The notes: generated by a model from the letters alone, not told the origin. Shown: positions 28,638 to 37,784, counted from the stretch's first letter. The stretch: 64,000 bases of DNA from Ancylomarina sp. 16SWW S1-10-2 (GCF_009669305.1 NZ_SADB01000004.1:92650-156649), one strand, 5' to 3'. Made by a program: numbers and translations.

Positions 28638-28988
28638 TTAGTGGACTTTTTGGAAAGTAAAATTGCCATAAATATTTTGACTGTCTTGACTTTCACCTTC
28701 TATTGTGTATTCGTCTAATAGAACACCTTTCCAGCAATCGAGTTTATATATAATTGTTTCTTCAGAATGAATAATGTCGTATTCTGTTGCTTGCAATATG
28801 ATTCGATTATCATTTATTTTTCCTTCAACAAATTCTTGAATCATTATTGGTTTAGACGTGTTAATATTCTCAAGAAAAATGATTTTGCCCATTAGGTTAT
28901 TACCTATGTGTTTGAGAAAGAGTTCACCTTTAGCTTTTCCATACTTGTAATCTTCTTCATAGAGCCATTTACCACTTAGCTTATCCAT
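28638..28988 (-). CDS. Hypothetical protein
   Basis: A 116-residue protein with no recognised motif, signal peptide or membrane segment. It alternates short charged and hydrophobic stretches (GKWLYEEDYKYGKAKGELFL, GNNLMGKIIFLEN, TIIYKLDCWKGVLLDEYTIEG), suggesting a small beta-barrel, lipocalin-like fold. It lies between rsgA and the first tRNA-Gln cassette. Base composition matches its surroundings. Confidence 0.6.
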   Translation of the reverse strand: MDKLSGKWLYEEDYKYGKAKGELFLKHIGNNLMGKIIFLENINTSKPIMIQEFVEGKINDNRIILQATEYDIIHSEETIIYKLDCWKGVLLDEYTIEGESQDSQNIYGNFTFQKVH

Positions 28989-29108
28989 TGTACGGAATTA
29001 TTTTTTTTGTTTGTGTCAAAATATTTTATTTTCAGTAAGATACAAAACTAAGTTGAAAAAAAACGATGTTTTTACTGTAAGAGCCCTTGTTGAAAAGGAA
29101 AAATCTCA

Positions 29109-29116
29109 TATATTTG
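29109..29116 (+). promoter_or_regulatory. -7 promoter element of tRNA-Gln copy 1
   Basis: TATATTTG matches TAnnTTTG. CTTG at 29086-29089 lies 19 bases upstream as a -33 element. The tRNA begins 31 bases downstream, after a leader with a small GCTC/GAGC hairpin. Confidence 0.7.
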
Positions 29117-29146
29117 CAGTGCTCTAAGGATATTGAGCAAAGGTAT

Positions 29147-29220
29147 TGTCCCATGGTGTAATGGTAACACACCTGTTTTTGGTACAGGCATTCAAGGTTC
29201 GAGTCCTTGTGGGACAACCA
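29147..29220 (+). tRNA. tRNA-Gln (anticodon UUG), copy 1
   Basis: A 74-base cloverleaf. The acceptor arms TGTCCCA and TGGGACA pair. The anticodon stem CCTGT/ACAGG encloses loop TTTTGGT with anticodon TTG. The T arm is CAAGG-TTCGAGT-CCTTG. CCA is encoded at the 3' end. It reads CAA glutamine codons (and CAG by wobble). It is identical to the copy at 41461. Confidence 0.97.
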
Positions 29221-29225
29221 GAATT

Positions 29226-29257
29226 TAAGCTTCGATTTTATAATCGGAGCTTTTTTT
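29226..29257 (+). terminator. Terminator of tRNA-Gln copy 1
   Basis: AAGCTTCGATT and AATCGGAGCTT pair (one G-T wobble), followed by a run of T. Confidence 0.92.
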
Positions 29258-29327
29258 ATGTGCAAAAATTATGGCGATTATGGTTCTTAAACATACGTTT
29301 TTGAGAATAACGAGCCTATAATATGTT

Positions 29328-29335
29328 TAATTTTG
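29328..29335 (+). promoter_or_regulatory. Probable -7 element for the SulP transporter gene
   Basis: TAATTTTG matches TAnnTTTG, 30 bases before the ATG at 29365. TTTG at 29300-29303 could be a -33 element, though the 24-base spacing is long. Confidence 0.5.
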
Positions 29336-29364
29336 CGCCCTTAAAATAATATATATATACTCTA

Positions 29365-30999
29365 ATGTCAAAATTATTTAACCCTAAGTTATTTAGTCTT
29401 TTAAAAGCCGGAATTGATAAAAAGCAAATTTCGAATGAAATAATGGCTGGGATTGTTGTCGGTATTGTCGCACTTCCACTCGCAATTGCTTTTGCTGTTG
29501 CTTCTGGTGTATCTCCAGATAAGGGTTTAATAACGGCAATTATTGCTGGATTTTTGATTGCTTTATTGGGAGGAAGTCGTGTTCAGATAGGTGGACCAAC
29601 TGGTGCATTTATTATTATTGTTTATGGTATCGTCGAGACTCACGGTGTTCAAGGTCTTATTATTTCAACTATTATGGCAGGTATGTTTCTTGTTATGTTT
29701 GGTTGTTTAAAATTAGGGGCACTACTAAAATATTTTCCACATCCCTTAATTGTTGGTTTTACAAGTGGTATAGCTTTAGTCATATTTTCAACTCAAGTTA
29801 AAGATGCTCTTGGTTTAGATATTACGAAAGTTCCTTCTGATTTTATAGCGAAGTGGGAGTTGTATTTTACGCAGTTGCATACGTTTAATCTTACCGCATT
29901 AATTCTAACCGTAGCTACTATACTGATTAGTATATTTTCAAAGAAAATTACAAGTAAAATACCTGGTTCATTTATTGCCATTATTGGTGTCACTTTGGTG
30001 GTGCAAATTTTAGATTTGCCTGTAACAACTATCGAGTCGTTTTTTGGTGAAATACCAACATCTATTCATTTTAGCCTTCCTTCTGTTGAGTGGGCAAACC
30101 TAGGTGATTATGTTGCTCCTGCAATTACAATTGCGATATTAGGTGCTATTGAGTCATTACTTTCTGCTGTTGTTGCCGATGGTATGATTGGTGGTAATCA
30201 CCGTTCTAATACTGAATTGATAGCACAAGGAATTGCTAATATTGTAACACCTTTTTTTGGTGGTATTCCAGCAACAGGTGCTATTGCTCGTACAGCAACC
30301 AATGTTAAAAATGGTGGACGAACACCTATTGCAGGTATGATACATGCTGCAACACTTTTATTAATCATGTTATTTTTTGGGAAATGGGCAAAATTGATTC
30401 CAATGTCTTGTTTAGCAGGTGTGCTTATTGTTGTTTCCTATAATATGAGTGAGTGGCGCGCTTTCCGTTCTATTCTAAAAAGTTCTGCTTTTGATATTAT
30501 TGTTCTATTATCAACCTTCTTTTTAACTGTGTTAGTCGATTTAACTGTTGCTATTGAAGTTGGTGTTGTGCTTTCTGCTCTTCTTTTCATGAAGAGAATG
30601 GCAGATCATGGTGAGCAAATTCAAACAGATGTAAATATCGATTTGATTGAAGATTATAGTTATTTGCCTAAGGAAATTACTGTTTATGAGATAAGTGGTC
30701 CATTCTTTTTTGCATCAGCTAAAAAGTATGCTCAACTTATTGAGCAAATAGGCTTAAAAAGCAAAATAATAGTTATTCGTATGAGACACGTTCCATTTAT
30801 TGATGCAACAGGGTTTCGAAATTTCCATGCCGTGATTAAGTCTCTTCATGATTCTCATGTGAAGATTATTTTATCGGGAGTTACAGAGTCTGTATTCCGA
30901 GATATGAAAAAGTATGATCTTGTCAACGAGATAGGAAAAAAACATATTTTTGTTTCGTTTAATAATGCCTTGGAATATGCAGAATCAAAGTGTCGTTAA
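29365..30999 (+). CDS. SulP/SLC26 family anion transporter
   Basis: The 544-residue inner-membrane protein has about ten to twelve hydrophobic helices over residues 20-425. Conserved stretches include VGIVALPLAIAFAVASGVSP, GGSRVQIGGPTGAFI and GGIPATGAIARTATN. A C-terminal STAS domain (about 440-544) contains FIDATGFRNFHAV. SulP proteins carry sulfate, bicarbonate or other anions; the substrate here is not readable, and no carbonic anhydrase or sulfate-assimilation genes adjoin. Its stop codon overlaps the stop codon of the convergent folK gene. Confidence 0.93.
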   Translation: MSKLFNPKLFSLLKAGIDKKQISNEIMAGIVVGIVALPLAIAFAVASGVSPDKGLITAIIAGFLIALLGGSRVQIGGPTGAFIIIVYGIVETHGVQGLIISTIMAGMFLVMFGCLKLGALLKYFPHPLIVGFTSGIALVIFSTQVKDALGLDITKVPSDFIAKWELYFTQLHTFNLTALILTVATILISIFSKKITSKIPGSFIAIIGVTLVVQILDLPVTTIESFFGEIPTSIHFSLPSVEWANLGDYVAPAITIAILGAIESLLSAVVADGMIGGNHRSNTELIAQGIANIVTPFFGGIPATGAIARTATNVKNGGRTPIAGMIHAATLLLIMLFFGKWAKLIPMSCLAGVLIVVSYNMSEWRAFRSILKSSAFDIIVLLSTFFLTVLVDLTVAIEVGVVLSALLFMKRMADHGEQIQTDVNIDLIEDYSYLPKEITVYEISGPFFFASAKKYAQLIEQIGLKSKIIVIRMRHVPFIDATGFRNFHAVIKSLHDSHVKIILSGVTESVFRDMKKYDLVNEIGKKHIFVSFNNALEYAESKCR

Positions 31000-31481
31000 C
31001 GGAACTTATTAACTTTTAGTTTATCAGAGCATTCATCTTTAAGTAGTTGGATGCTCTTTTTTAATTTTGGGTGTATGAATTCTGGTATTAGTTCTTCTAA
31101 AGGATAGAGCGCAAATGATCGTTCCTGAATTCTTGGGTGAGGAATAGATAATCTTTGATTTTCTATACACTCATCACCATAAAATAGAATGTCAATATCT
31201 ATGGTTCGTTCGCAATACTGAGTGGTTTTTCGAACGCGACCCAATTCCTTTTCTATAATTTGAGTTTTATCTAGAATATCGAGCGGAGAAAGTTCTGAAT
31301 CAAAAACAACAACTTGATTTAGAAAATTTTGTTCGTGAGTAAAACCCCAAGGCTCCGTTTCGTAAAGAGCCGAAGTTTGAACGAATTTGCCTAGCTGTTT
31401 TGTCATCTTTTTGATTGCTTCAGACAATATCTCTTCACGATTCCCAATATTTCCTCCTAATAAAAAGTAAATTCTAGTCAT
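30996..31481 (-). CDS. folK: 2-amino-4-hydroxy-6-hydroxymethyldihydropteridine pyrophosphokinase
   Basis: A 161-residue HPPK that transfers pyrophosphate from ATP to the pterin in folate synthesis. LLGGNIGNRE is the N-terminal motif, TEPWGFTHEQNFLNQVV forms the pterin site, and RTIDIDILFYGDE plus IPHPRIQERSFALYPLEEL carry the metal and ATP residues. The reading frame reaches a TTG nine codons upstream, but the ATG at 31481 gives MTRIYFLLGGN, the normal start. It ends tail-to-tail with the SulP gene: TTAA in 'gttaac' holds both stop codons. Confidence 0.95.
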   Translation of the reverse strand: MTRIYFLLGGNIGNREEILSEAIKKMTKQLGKFVQTSALYETEPWGFTHEQNFLNQVVVFDSELSPLDILDKTQIIEKELGRVRKTTQYCERTIDIDILFYGDECIENQRLSIPHPRIQERSFALYPLEELIPEFIHPKLKKSIQLLKDECSDKLKVNKFR

Positions 31482-31582
31482 AAAATATCTATTTAAACGG
31501 CAAAACAACTAAAGAAATCTTACTCAGCAAAATATACATCGAAAAAATAAGTATTAAAGTTAATGTCAACCACAAAATAGAT

Positions 31583-31590
31583 ATATTTGT
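31583..31590 (+). promoter_or_regulatory. Possible -7 element for sppA
   Basis: TATATTTG matches TAnnTTTG, 92 bases before the sppA ATG. No good -33 TTTG was found at 19-21 bases. Confidence 0.4.
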
Positions 31591-31681
31591 TATTATGGTT
31601 AGATTAAAATTTTTGGAGTCAATCTAATCTTATAATATGAGAAACGACTAATTAGAAAATTAATTATCAAACTAAGTATCT

Positions 31682-33478
31682 ATGAAAAATTTTTTCAAAA
31701 TTACATTTGCCTCTCTTTTGGGTTTTATCATTGGTAGTATTTTGTTGCTATTTATTGGTATAGGCATCATTGGAGCACTTGTTGCGAGTGGCGATAAGGA
31801 AGTTACTGTTAAAACGAATTCTGTTCTAGAAATTTCTTTAAATAAAGAGATTGTCGATAGAGCTTCGGATAATCCATTGGATGGATTTGATGTAATGAGT
31901 TTGAAACCAGAAACGAAATTGGGTTTAGACAATATTTTAGCTTGTATTGAGAAAGCTAAGACAGATGATAAGATTAAAGGAATTTACTTGAATGTTAACG
32001 ATATTTCTTCAAGTTTTGGAGGTTTAGCTGTTGCTCAAGAAATTCGTAACAAACTGAAAGAATTTAAGGAAACAGATAAGTTTATTGTAGCTTATAATAA
32101 TATGGGGTACTCTCAAAAAGGTTACTATTTAGCTTCAGTTGCCGATAGTGTTTTTCTTAATCCACAAGCTAATATTTGGATTACAGGTATGGGTGGAGAA
32201 ATGACTTTCTACAAAAATTTTCTAAAGAAAATTGGTGTTGAAGCTCAGGTTATTCGAGTTGGTAAATACAAATCGGCTACAGAGCAATATTTCTTAGAGA
32301 AAATGAGTGACGAATCTCGCGAGCAAAGTATGGCTTATATGTCAGCCATGTGGAATCAGATGGCAGAGGCTATTTCTCAAGATCGTGATATAACAGTTGA
32401 GAAGTTCAATCAATTGACTAATGAATTCGCTATTCGTAAGCCACAAAATGCTTTAGATTACAAATTGATTGATGGTATGATCTACGAAGATCAGATGGAA
32501 GATATGTTGAAGGATCTTACAGGAACAAAAGCGAAGAAAAAATTAAATACAATTAGTATTGAAAAATATGCTAAGGCTCCAAATCTTGATAAAAAGCATT
32601 CAAAAAATAAGATTGCTGTTATTTATGCAACAGGAGCAATAGGTTTTGAGCAATCATCTACTGCGATTGGTCCAGAATTAGTTGAGTCAATTCGTAAGGC
32701 AAGAAAAGATTCAACTATAAAAGCGATTGTTTTGCGTGTAAATTCTCCAGGAGGAAGTGCTTTAACTTCGGATATTATTTGGAGAGAAGTTGACTTGGCA
32801 AGACAAACTAAGCCAGTTATTGCTTCAATGGGTAATGTTGCAGCTTCAGGAGGTTATTATATTGCATGTGCTGCCGATACAATTGTGGCTGATCCTAATA
32901 CAATCACAGGTTCTATAGGTATTTATGGTTTATTTTTCTCTGGAGAAGATTTAATCAAGAACAAGCTTGGTTTAACAACTGATCCAATGGGAACTCATAA
33001 ATATGCATCTTTTGGCGGTGGACAAGCAATTCCATTTGCACCAATTATGTCACGTAAGTTCAATAAGAATGAGCGAATGATTCTTCAAGAGTTTCTTAAC
33101 GAAGGTTACGATACTTTCATAAGTAGAGTAGCTGCTGGTCGTCATAAAACTAAAGCAGAAATTCATGAAGTAGCACAAGGGCGTGTTTGGAATGCAATTG
33201 ATGCACAAAAACATGGTTTGGTTGATGTTTTAGGTGGACTTGAAACAGCTATTGAAATTGCAAAACAGAAAGCTGGAATTGAAGAGTACCGATTAACATC
33301 TTTACCAAAAGAGAAAGATCCATTCCAAGCTATAGTCGATGACTTAACTGGAAATGTGAAAATGCGTGTTCTTAAAAGCGAACTAGGTGTTAATTACCAG
33401 TATTACGAAAAATCAAAAGAGATAATGAATATGGGTGGCGTTCAAGTTAGAATTCCATACCAAATTGATTTATATTAA
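31682..33478 (+). CDS. sppA: Signal peptide peptidase SppA, 67K type
   Basis: A 598-residue membrane-anchored serine protease that degrades cleaved signal peptides. One N-terminal helix (about 8-34) is followed by two tandem ClpP-like domains, the long form seen in E. coli. RVGKYKSATEQ gives the catalytic Lys197 in the first half. NVAASGGYYIACAADT gives Ser389 in the second, the expected dyad arrangement. LRVNSPGGSAL and TITGSIGIYG are also conserved. A terminator follows. Confidence 0.95.
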   Translation: MKNFFKITFASLLGFIIGSILLLFIGIGIIGALVASGDKEVTVKTNSVLEISLNKEIVDRASDNPLDGFDVMSLKPETKLGLDNILACIEKAKTDDKIKGIYLNVNDISSSFGGLAVAQEIRNKLKEFKETDKFIVAYNNMGYSQKGYYLASVADSVFLNPQANIWITGMGGEMTFYKNFLKKIGVEAQVIRVGKYKSATEQYFLEKMSDESREQSMAYMSAMWNQMAEAISQDRDITVEKFNQLTNEFAIRKPQNALDYKLIDGMIYEDQMEDMLKDLTGTKAKKKLNTISIEKYAKAPNLDKKHSKNKIAVIYATGAIGFEQSSTAIGPELVESIRKARKDSTIKAIVLRVNSPGGSALTSDIIWREVDLARQTKPVIASMGNVAASGGYYIACAADTIVADPNTITGSIGIYGLFFSGEDLIKNKLGLTTDPMGTHKYASFGGGQAIPFAPIMSRKFNKNERMILQEFLNEGYDTFISRVAAGRHKTKAEIHEVAQGRVWNAIDAQKHGLVDVLGGLETAIEIAKQKAGIEEYRLTSLPKEKDPFQAIVDDLTGNVKMRVLKSELGVNYQYYEKSKEIMNMGGVQVRIPYQIDLY

Positions 33479-33503
33479 TTTCAAATAAATTATCGAAAAC
33501 GGT

Positions 33504-33536
33504 AAAAGGACCTTCAAGTAATTGGAGGTCTTTTTT
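33504..33536 (+). terminator. Terminator of sppA
   Basis: AAAAGGACCTTC and GGAGGTCTTTTTT pair across a short loop, followed by T-rich sequence, 25 bases after the stop codon. Confidence 0.87.
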
Positions 33537-33617
33537 GTTTGAATAGAGATTTTTAGACATAAGAAAAACTTGTTATCTTTATAGTGATTCTAACAAACTA
33601 GAATAAAAAGAGTTGAT

Positions 33618-34082
33618 ATGGAAATTATTAAAACAAATGCCGGTCATGGTTTAGGTGTAGCAGGATTAGTTCTTGGAATTTTATGCTTGTTTATGGCTTT
33701 TATTCCCTGTGTGGGTGCTTTTGCCATTGGGCCTGGTGTTGTCGCTATTATTTTATCAATAGTTGGACTTGTTCAAGCAAATAAAAATAATGGTGCAAAG
33801 GGCATAAATATAGCCGCCCTAATTGTGTCGGGTTTGGGTACTATTATAGCCAGTCTTTGGATATTTGTTTTTGTTGGTATCGCTTCGCTCGATGATGATC
33901 AAATTCATGGCATGGTGGAAGATGTGATGGAAGAGGTTGTTAATGGAACAAATTCTTGTAATACCGACTTGCAAGATGATTTGGATAAGCTAGAGCAACA
34001 GTTGGATAGTATTAAACTTGATGAAATGATAATCATTAAAACAGATTCAACGAAGATTAAAGTTCATATTGAAAAAGAGTAA
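33618..34082 (+). CDS. DUF4190-like membrane protein
   Basis: A 154-residue protein with two or three hydrophobic helices in residues 12-95. GLGVAGLVLGILCLF near the start and NKNNGAKGINIAALIVSGLG are typical of DUF4190 proteins. The C-terminal 60 residues are acidic and hydrophilic, with a probable short coiled coil (DLQDDLDKLEQQLDSIKLDE). Function is unknown. It is first in a run of three small envelope genes, with gaps of 34 and 2 bases. TATCTTTA near 33576 is a near-consensus -7 box. Confidence 0.75.
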   Translation: MEIIKTNAGHGLGVAGLVLGILCLFMAFIPCVGAFAIGPGVVAIILSIVGLVQANKNNGAKGINIAALIVSGLGTIIASLWIFVFVGIASLDDDQIHGMVEDVMEEVVNGTNSCNTDLQDDLDKLEQQLDSIKLDEMIIIKTDSTKIKVHIEKE

Positions 34083-34116
34083 TTGATTAGAGTTAGGTTA
34101 TTATTAAATACTTATA

Positions 34117-34584
34117 ATGGGAAAAGTAAATAGGCTAAAAAGATTTGGTGGACGATGGTTAATTATTTTGACTGTTGTAATTACTTCAAGTTGCAACTCA
34201 AGCAAACTCAAAGAGACACCAATTGAAAATTTTATTGGAGAATGGGTACTTCAAGGAAGATCAATATTCGAAGGTGTAGTAGTCTCAATTGAAAAAAATG
34301 AAGAAGGAAATTTATCAGGTAAGGTTATTAGTTTGAATAACAATAAATATGTAAAAATGTTTGTTGAAAACGGTGACAGTTGGGTTTCTAACATAAGTAG
34401 ATCTTCTAATTTTGAATTCAAATTGACAGAAAAGAAAATTGGGAGTTCATTGTTTGCTTTATATGGGCAACAGACTTCAAAAGATTTTAAAGTTCAATTT
34501 ATTGATGAAAATACTATTGGATTAGGAGAGGAAAGTTCAGATCCATTAAAATCAAGTATAACCTACAAACGAGTTAATAAATAG
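34117..34584 (+). CDS. Hypothetical lipoprotein
   Basis: The 155-residue protein has a basic N-terminus, a hydrophobic stretch and the lipobox ITSSC, with Cys26 as the lipid attachment site. The mature part is beta-rich and includes FIGEWVLQGRSIFEGVVVSIEKNEEGNLSGKV-like text, recalling small lipocalin-like domains that begin with a G-x-W motif. No function is assigned. The start is preceded by another gene 34 bases away, and the next gene begins right after its stop codon. Confidence 0.65.
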   Translation: MGKVNRLKRFGGRWLIILTVVITSSCNSSKLKETPIENFIGEWVLQGRSIFEGVVVSIEKNEEGNLSGKVISLNNNKYVKMFVENGDSWVSNISRSSNFEFKLTEKKIGSSLFALYGQQTSKDFKVQFIDENTIGLGEESSDPLKSSITYKRVNK

Positions 34585-34586
34585 TG

Positions 34587-35012
34587 ATGAAGAATTTTGA
34601 TTCCTATAGAATCATCAATATTATATTTGCAGGAGTAATTGGACTGGTTTTCATTTACTCCTGTCTTTTTTTACCAGAAGGAGGCAAGCACTTAATTCCC
34701 TCTTTCTATACCGATATTACAGGGAATTCGAGTCCTTCCTTGGGACTTTCAAGGGCGTTTTCAGCTCTTGTGCGAGGCGATGTGACTTTAGCTAATCAAT
34801 TTAACCCTCATGCCACGGTGATCTTTGCATTCTTCTGTTTTCAGTTCCTTTTCCGAATACTTTCACTCAAGGTGGATATTATTTCAGTTATAACTAAAAA
34901 GACGTGGATACGGATTGATATTGTCTTATCAATTACCCTATTCCTAATAGCCTTTTATCCTCTTATCATATTTACTTTAGTTACAATTCGAGATGTGCTT
35001 GTAAAGCTCTGA
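34587..35012 (+). CDS. DUF2752-like membrane protein lacking the usual cysteines
   Basis: A 141-residue protein with three or four membrane helices (about 10-28, 72-92, 105-135). A central segment reads SPSLGLSRAFSALVRGDVTLANQFNPH. This follows the DUF2752 pattern (PCPGCGxTRAxxALxxGDxxxAxxxNPL), but the two or three cysteines are replaced by Ser and Leu. Function is unknown. A GTG overlaps the previous stop codon, but the ATG two bases on is the likelier start. It is third in the small-gene cluster and convergent with purU. Confidence 0.65.
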   Translation: MKNFDSYRIINIIFAGVIGLVFIYSCLFLPEGGKHLIPSFYTDITGNSSPSLGLSRAFSALVRGDVTLANQFNPHATVIFAFFCFQFLFRILSLKVDIISVITKKTWIRIDIVLSITLFLIAFYPLIIFTLVTIRDVLVKL

Positions 35013-35095
35013 TAAAGACTACTTGGAAATAAAGCTTATATTCTATTTACCACAAGTCAAAGACTTACGGCAAATAGAAACTTGTTGTACCTAAA

Positions 35096-35959
35096 TTAAT
35101 CAAAGACTATAGTTCTTGTACCATCAACAATAATACGATGTTCCGATTTATAGCTAAGAGCACGAGCCAGTACAATTCGTTCTAAATCACGACCTTTTCG
35201 TATTAAATCTTTAATGGTATCCTTATGTGTAATTCGCATAATGTCCTGCTCTATAATTGGACCTTCATCTAAATTTGTTGTCACAAAATGACTTGTGGCT
35301 CCAATCATTTTAACACCTCGTTCGTAGGCTTGTTTGTATGGGTTGCCACCCACAAATCCAGGTAAAAAGGAATGGTGAATATTAATGATTTTGTTTTCAA
35401 ATTCTTCAATAAAATTAGGTGATAGGACCTGCATGTAACGAGCCAAAACAACCAAATCTATATTCTGTTCTTTTAATAAAGCAATTTCTTTGGCTTCCTG
35501 TTCTTTCTTGGTGTCTTTGGTAATTGGAAACACATAGTAGGGAATACCGTGAGCATCAGCTATCGGTTTTAAATCAGGATGATTGGATATGATTAATGGA
35601 ATTTCAATATGGTATTCGTTCATATTGTAGCGCCATAAAATTTCTTGCAAGCAATGGTCGTATTTCGAAACAAAAATGGCAACGCGTTGTTTTTTATCTG
35701 AGAATTCAATTTTCCAGTGCGCACCAAATTCCTTGGCTAAAGGTTCAAAAGCCAAACGAAGTTCCGATGCTGGAATTGTTGAGTTTGACATGTTCCATGC
35801 TATACGAAGTGAGAAAAACTGCTGGTTTTGATTTACATGTTCGTCCAAATTGATAATGTTGCCACCACTTTCGTAGATAAATTGGGTGATCTTGGTTACA
35901 ATTCCATTTTGGTCGGGACAAGTGAAGAGTAAAAATGCATTCACATTATTTTCTGTCAT
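35096..35959 (-). CDS. purU: Formyltetrahydrofolate deformylase
   Basis: A 287-residue enzyme that hydrolyses 10-formyl-THF to THF and formate, balancing one-carbon pools. An N-terminal ACT domain (about 6-85, LLFTCPDQNGIVTKIT) is followed by the formyltransferase-like domain. The catalytic triad is present: Asn193 and His195 in IINIHHSFLPGF, and Asp231 in NLDEGPIIEQD. Length and order are normal. It is a single minus-strand gene with a gap of about 300 bases to its upstream neighbour. Confidence 0.95.
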   Translation of the reverse strand: MTENNVNAFLLFTCPDQNGIVTKITQFIYESGGNIINLDEHVNQNQQFFSLRIAWNMSNSTIPASELRLAFEPLAKEFGAHWKIEFSDKKQRVAIFVSKYDHCLQEILWRYNMNEYHIEIPLIISNHPDLKPIADAHGIPYYVFPITKDTKKEQEAKEIALLKEQNIDLVVLARYMQVLSPNFIEEFENKIINIHHSFLPGFVGGNPYKQAYERGVKMIGATSHFVTTNLDEGPIIEQDIMRITHKDTIKDLIRKGRDLERIVLARALSYKSEHRIIVDGTRTIVFD

Positions 35960-36260
35960 AATAATACTTTTCTTGGAGTAATCTCCTGTGGTTAATTTGA
36001 TTAATAGTATACGATTGATTCTAAATCGTAAAGTGGTTAAGCGTAAAAGTAGGAATTTCAGAGAAAATAGGTAATAAGTCTTGTACTATTTATGTTTCTT
36101 GAATTTTAAAATAGCTTGCTTTGCAAAGCTTTGTTCAAAAGAATTATTATGAATCTTGTTTAGTTTTTGAGTTCAGAATACAAGTTTGCAATTGTGTGAA
36201 GTTGTCAGATGGATAATAATATTCATGGTAATTCATCTGATAGCTAGATAATCTGGTGAA
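35960..36260. other. Intergenic region, purU to serine hydrolase
   Basis: No gene is visible. A 12-base palindrome GCTTTGCAAAGC lies near 36120. A 7-bp hairpin (TCAGATG/CATCTGA) lies just downstream of the serine hydrolase stop codon at about 36205-36240; it lacks a T-run, so it is a weak terminator candidate only. Confidence 0.5.
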
Positions 36261-37565
36261 TTATTCTTTGATAGAATTCACAACGTTCTGAATAAACTTA
36301 TTGCTGTTGAAACGCTTATTTATAGAAAGACCAAGACGAACTATTACGAGATTTTTCGATGGAATAATTGATACGATCTGACCATGATGACCAACACTTC
36401 TAAATTCGTCGATTCCGGAAAGATTGTTTACCCAAAATTGGGCACCATATTTTCCATTAGAAGCCTTTGCAGGTTCAGCTGAATACTTTGCCCAACCTTC
36501 AGGAAGAATACGCTCTCCGTTTGCCATGCCATCGTTTAAATACAGCATTCCAAACTTAGCCCAGTCGCGAGTTGTAGCATAACCAAAAGATGAAGCTACA
36601 AATGTGCCATTGGCATCAGTTTCGTAGTAGAATGAGCTTGCTCCAATTTTATTGAACAGTTCGAGGTAAGGGAAGTTGTGATATGCTTCATCATTACTAA
36701 TTTTATTACGAATGTATTGACTAATGATATTCGAAGTGCCTGATGAATAAACCCATGCAGAATCTGGTTTTATAGCGAATTTTTTGTTGATTGCATATAC
36801 TGATGCTTTTCCTGTTTTGTAAAGCATTTTAGTTACATCTGACAAGCCACCATAACCTTCGTCCCAATCCAAACCACTACTCATGTGCATTAAATCGTTT
36901 AGGGCGATGTTTTTCCTTTCGTCATTTGCCCACTCTTTAAAAAGTGCTTTGTCGTTAAGATCAAGACGGTTTTGTTTTTTCATTATCCCAACAAGTGCAT
37001 TGATAATACTTTTGTTCATAGACCAACCCAATAGGGGAGTTGATTGGTCGAAACCTTTACCATATCGCTCTGCAACCAACTTATTTTTATAAAGTACCAC
37101 AACACCTCGTGTTCTTTCTTCATGATCGAAAATTGAATCGAGAGCTGTGTTTAGTTGTTCAAAATCGATTTCATCTTCAATATCAGTTAAGACTGTGTCT
37201 AGAGGAATATTTTCTATGATTGGTCTTTTAAAAGCTTGTTTTTTTAGTTCACTTTCTTCGTAACCTTTAGTTACACAGCAACCCAAAGCATCACGAAAAA
37301 TCGCTTTGCGAGGAAAAAGGCCGAAGATGCTAGCTGTTACTGATTTCTCTTCTTTATTAACCGTGATACTGGTTTTACTCATAAATGAGTAGTTAATATC
37401 GTTGTTTTCTAATGATTCGAGACTTCTGTTGGCAATGAAAATGCCTGAGCATACATCTTTAGCTGCATAAGCCGTTACAACTGGAAGTTTAATACTGGTG
37501 TCGTATATTAAGTAGCCTAAGCCAATAAAAATAATGGCTAGTAAAATTCGCTTTATATTTTTCAT
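36261..37565 (-). CDS. Serine hydrolase, beta-lactamase/class C fold
   Basis: A 434-residue protein with an N-terminal membrane anchor (about 6-24), so it should face the periplasm. GWSMNKSIINALVG gives the SxxK pair (Ser182, Lys185). WVYSSGTSN supplies the catalytic Tyr273, and VGHHGQIV takes the place of the KTG motif (about 393-396). This set matches the 6-aminohexanoate-dimer hydrolase/esterase branch of the beta-lactamase-related family rather than true beta-lactamases. The substrate is unknown. The frame is open 17 codons further, but MKNIKRILLA gives a proper anchor sequence. Confidence 0.88.
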   Translation of the reverse strand: MKNIKRILLAIIFIGLGYLIYDTSIKLPVVTAYAAKDVCSGIFIANRSLESLENNDINYSFMSKTSITVNKEEKSVTASIFGLFPRKAIFRDALGCCVTKGYEESELKKQAFKRPIIENIPLDTVLTDIEDEIDFEQLNTALDSIFDHEERTRGVVVLYKNKLVAERYGKGFDQSTPLLGWSMNKSIINALVGIMKKQNRLDLNDKALFKEWANDERKNIALNDLMHMSSGLDWDEGYGGLSDVTKMLYKTGKASVYAINKKFAIKPDSAWVYSSGTSNIISQYIRNKISNDEAYHNFPYLELFNKIGASSFYYETDANGTFVASSFGYATTRDWAKFGMLYLNDGMANGERILPEGWAKYSAEPAKASNGKYGAQFWVNNLSGIDEFRSVGHHGQIVSIIPSKNLVIVRLGLSINKRFNSNKFIQNVVNSIKE

Positions 37566-37784
37566 GTGCTTATTATTTATTTTAAGATTCCACATGGAAA
37601 TCACCTCATACATCAACTTCTCAGAAATTAATTGTTGGCAAGGCTCTTTTCATAGATTAAAAATAAGAATTTCTCTTACGTTTTAGTATTAATAGGCTTA
37701 TTATGCTGATCAAAATATAGAGAATTAAGCTTTTGCTTATTCTTTTAGGCAATTTATATCAGATTGGTAACTTTTTGTCCTATT

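Larger units (their letters stand above)
29112..29260 (+). repeat. 149-bp tRNA-Gln cassette, copy 1
   Basis: This block matches 41426-41574, 12,314 bases away, in direct orientation at all but two positions (29221 and one base in the terminator loop). It contains the end of the promoter, the leader, the whole tRNA and its terminator. Confidence 0.95.
28989..29364. other. Intergenic region carrying the first tRNA-Gln cassette
   Basis: The stretch holds a promoter, a tRNA-Gln gene with its hairpin terminator (annotated separately) and the sulP promoter. A reading frame on the minus strand across the tRNA is meaningless; it occurs at both tRNA copies because the DNA is the same. Confidence 0.85.

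Noticed and set aside
29032-29265. 77-codon minus-strand frame across tRNA-Gln copy 1 (and its twin at 41334-41531)
   Set aside because: The similar products arise only because both lie on the reverse strand of the same tRNA cassette; there is no protein-like conservation.
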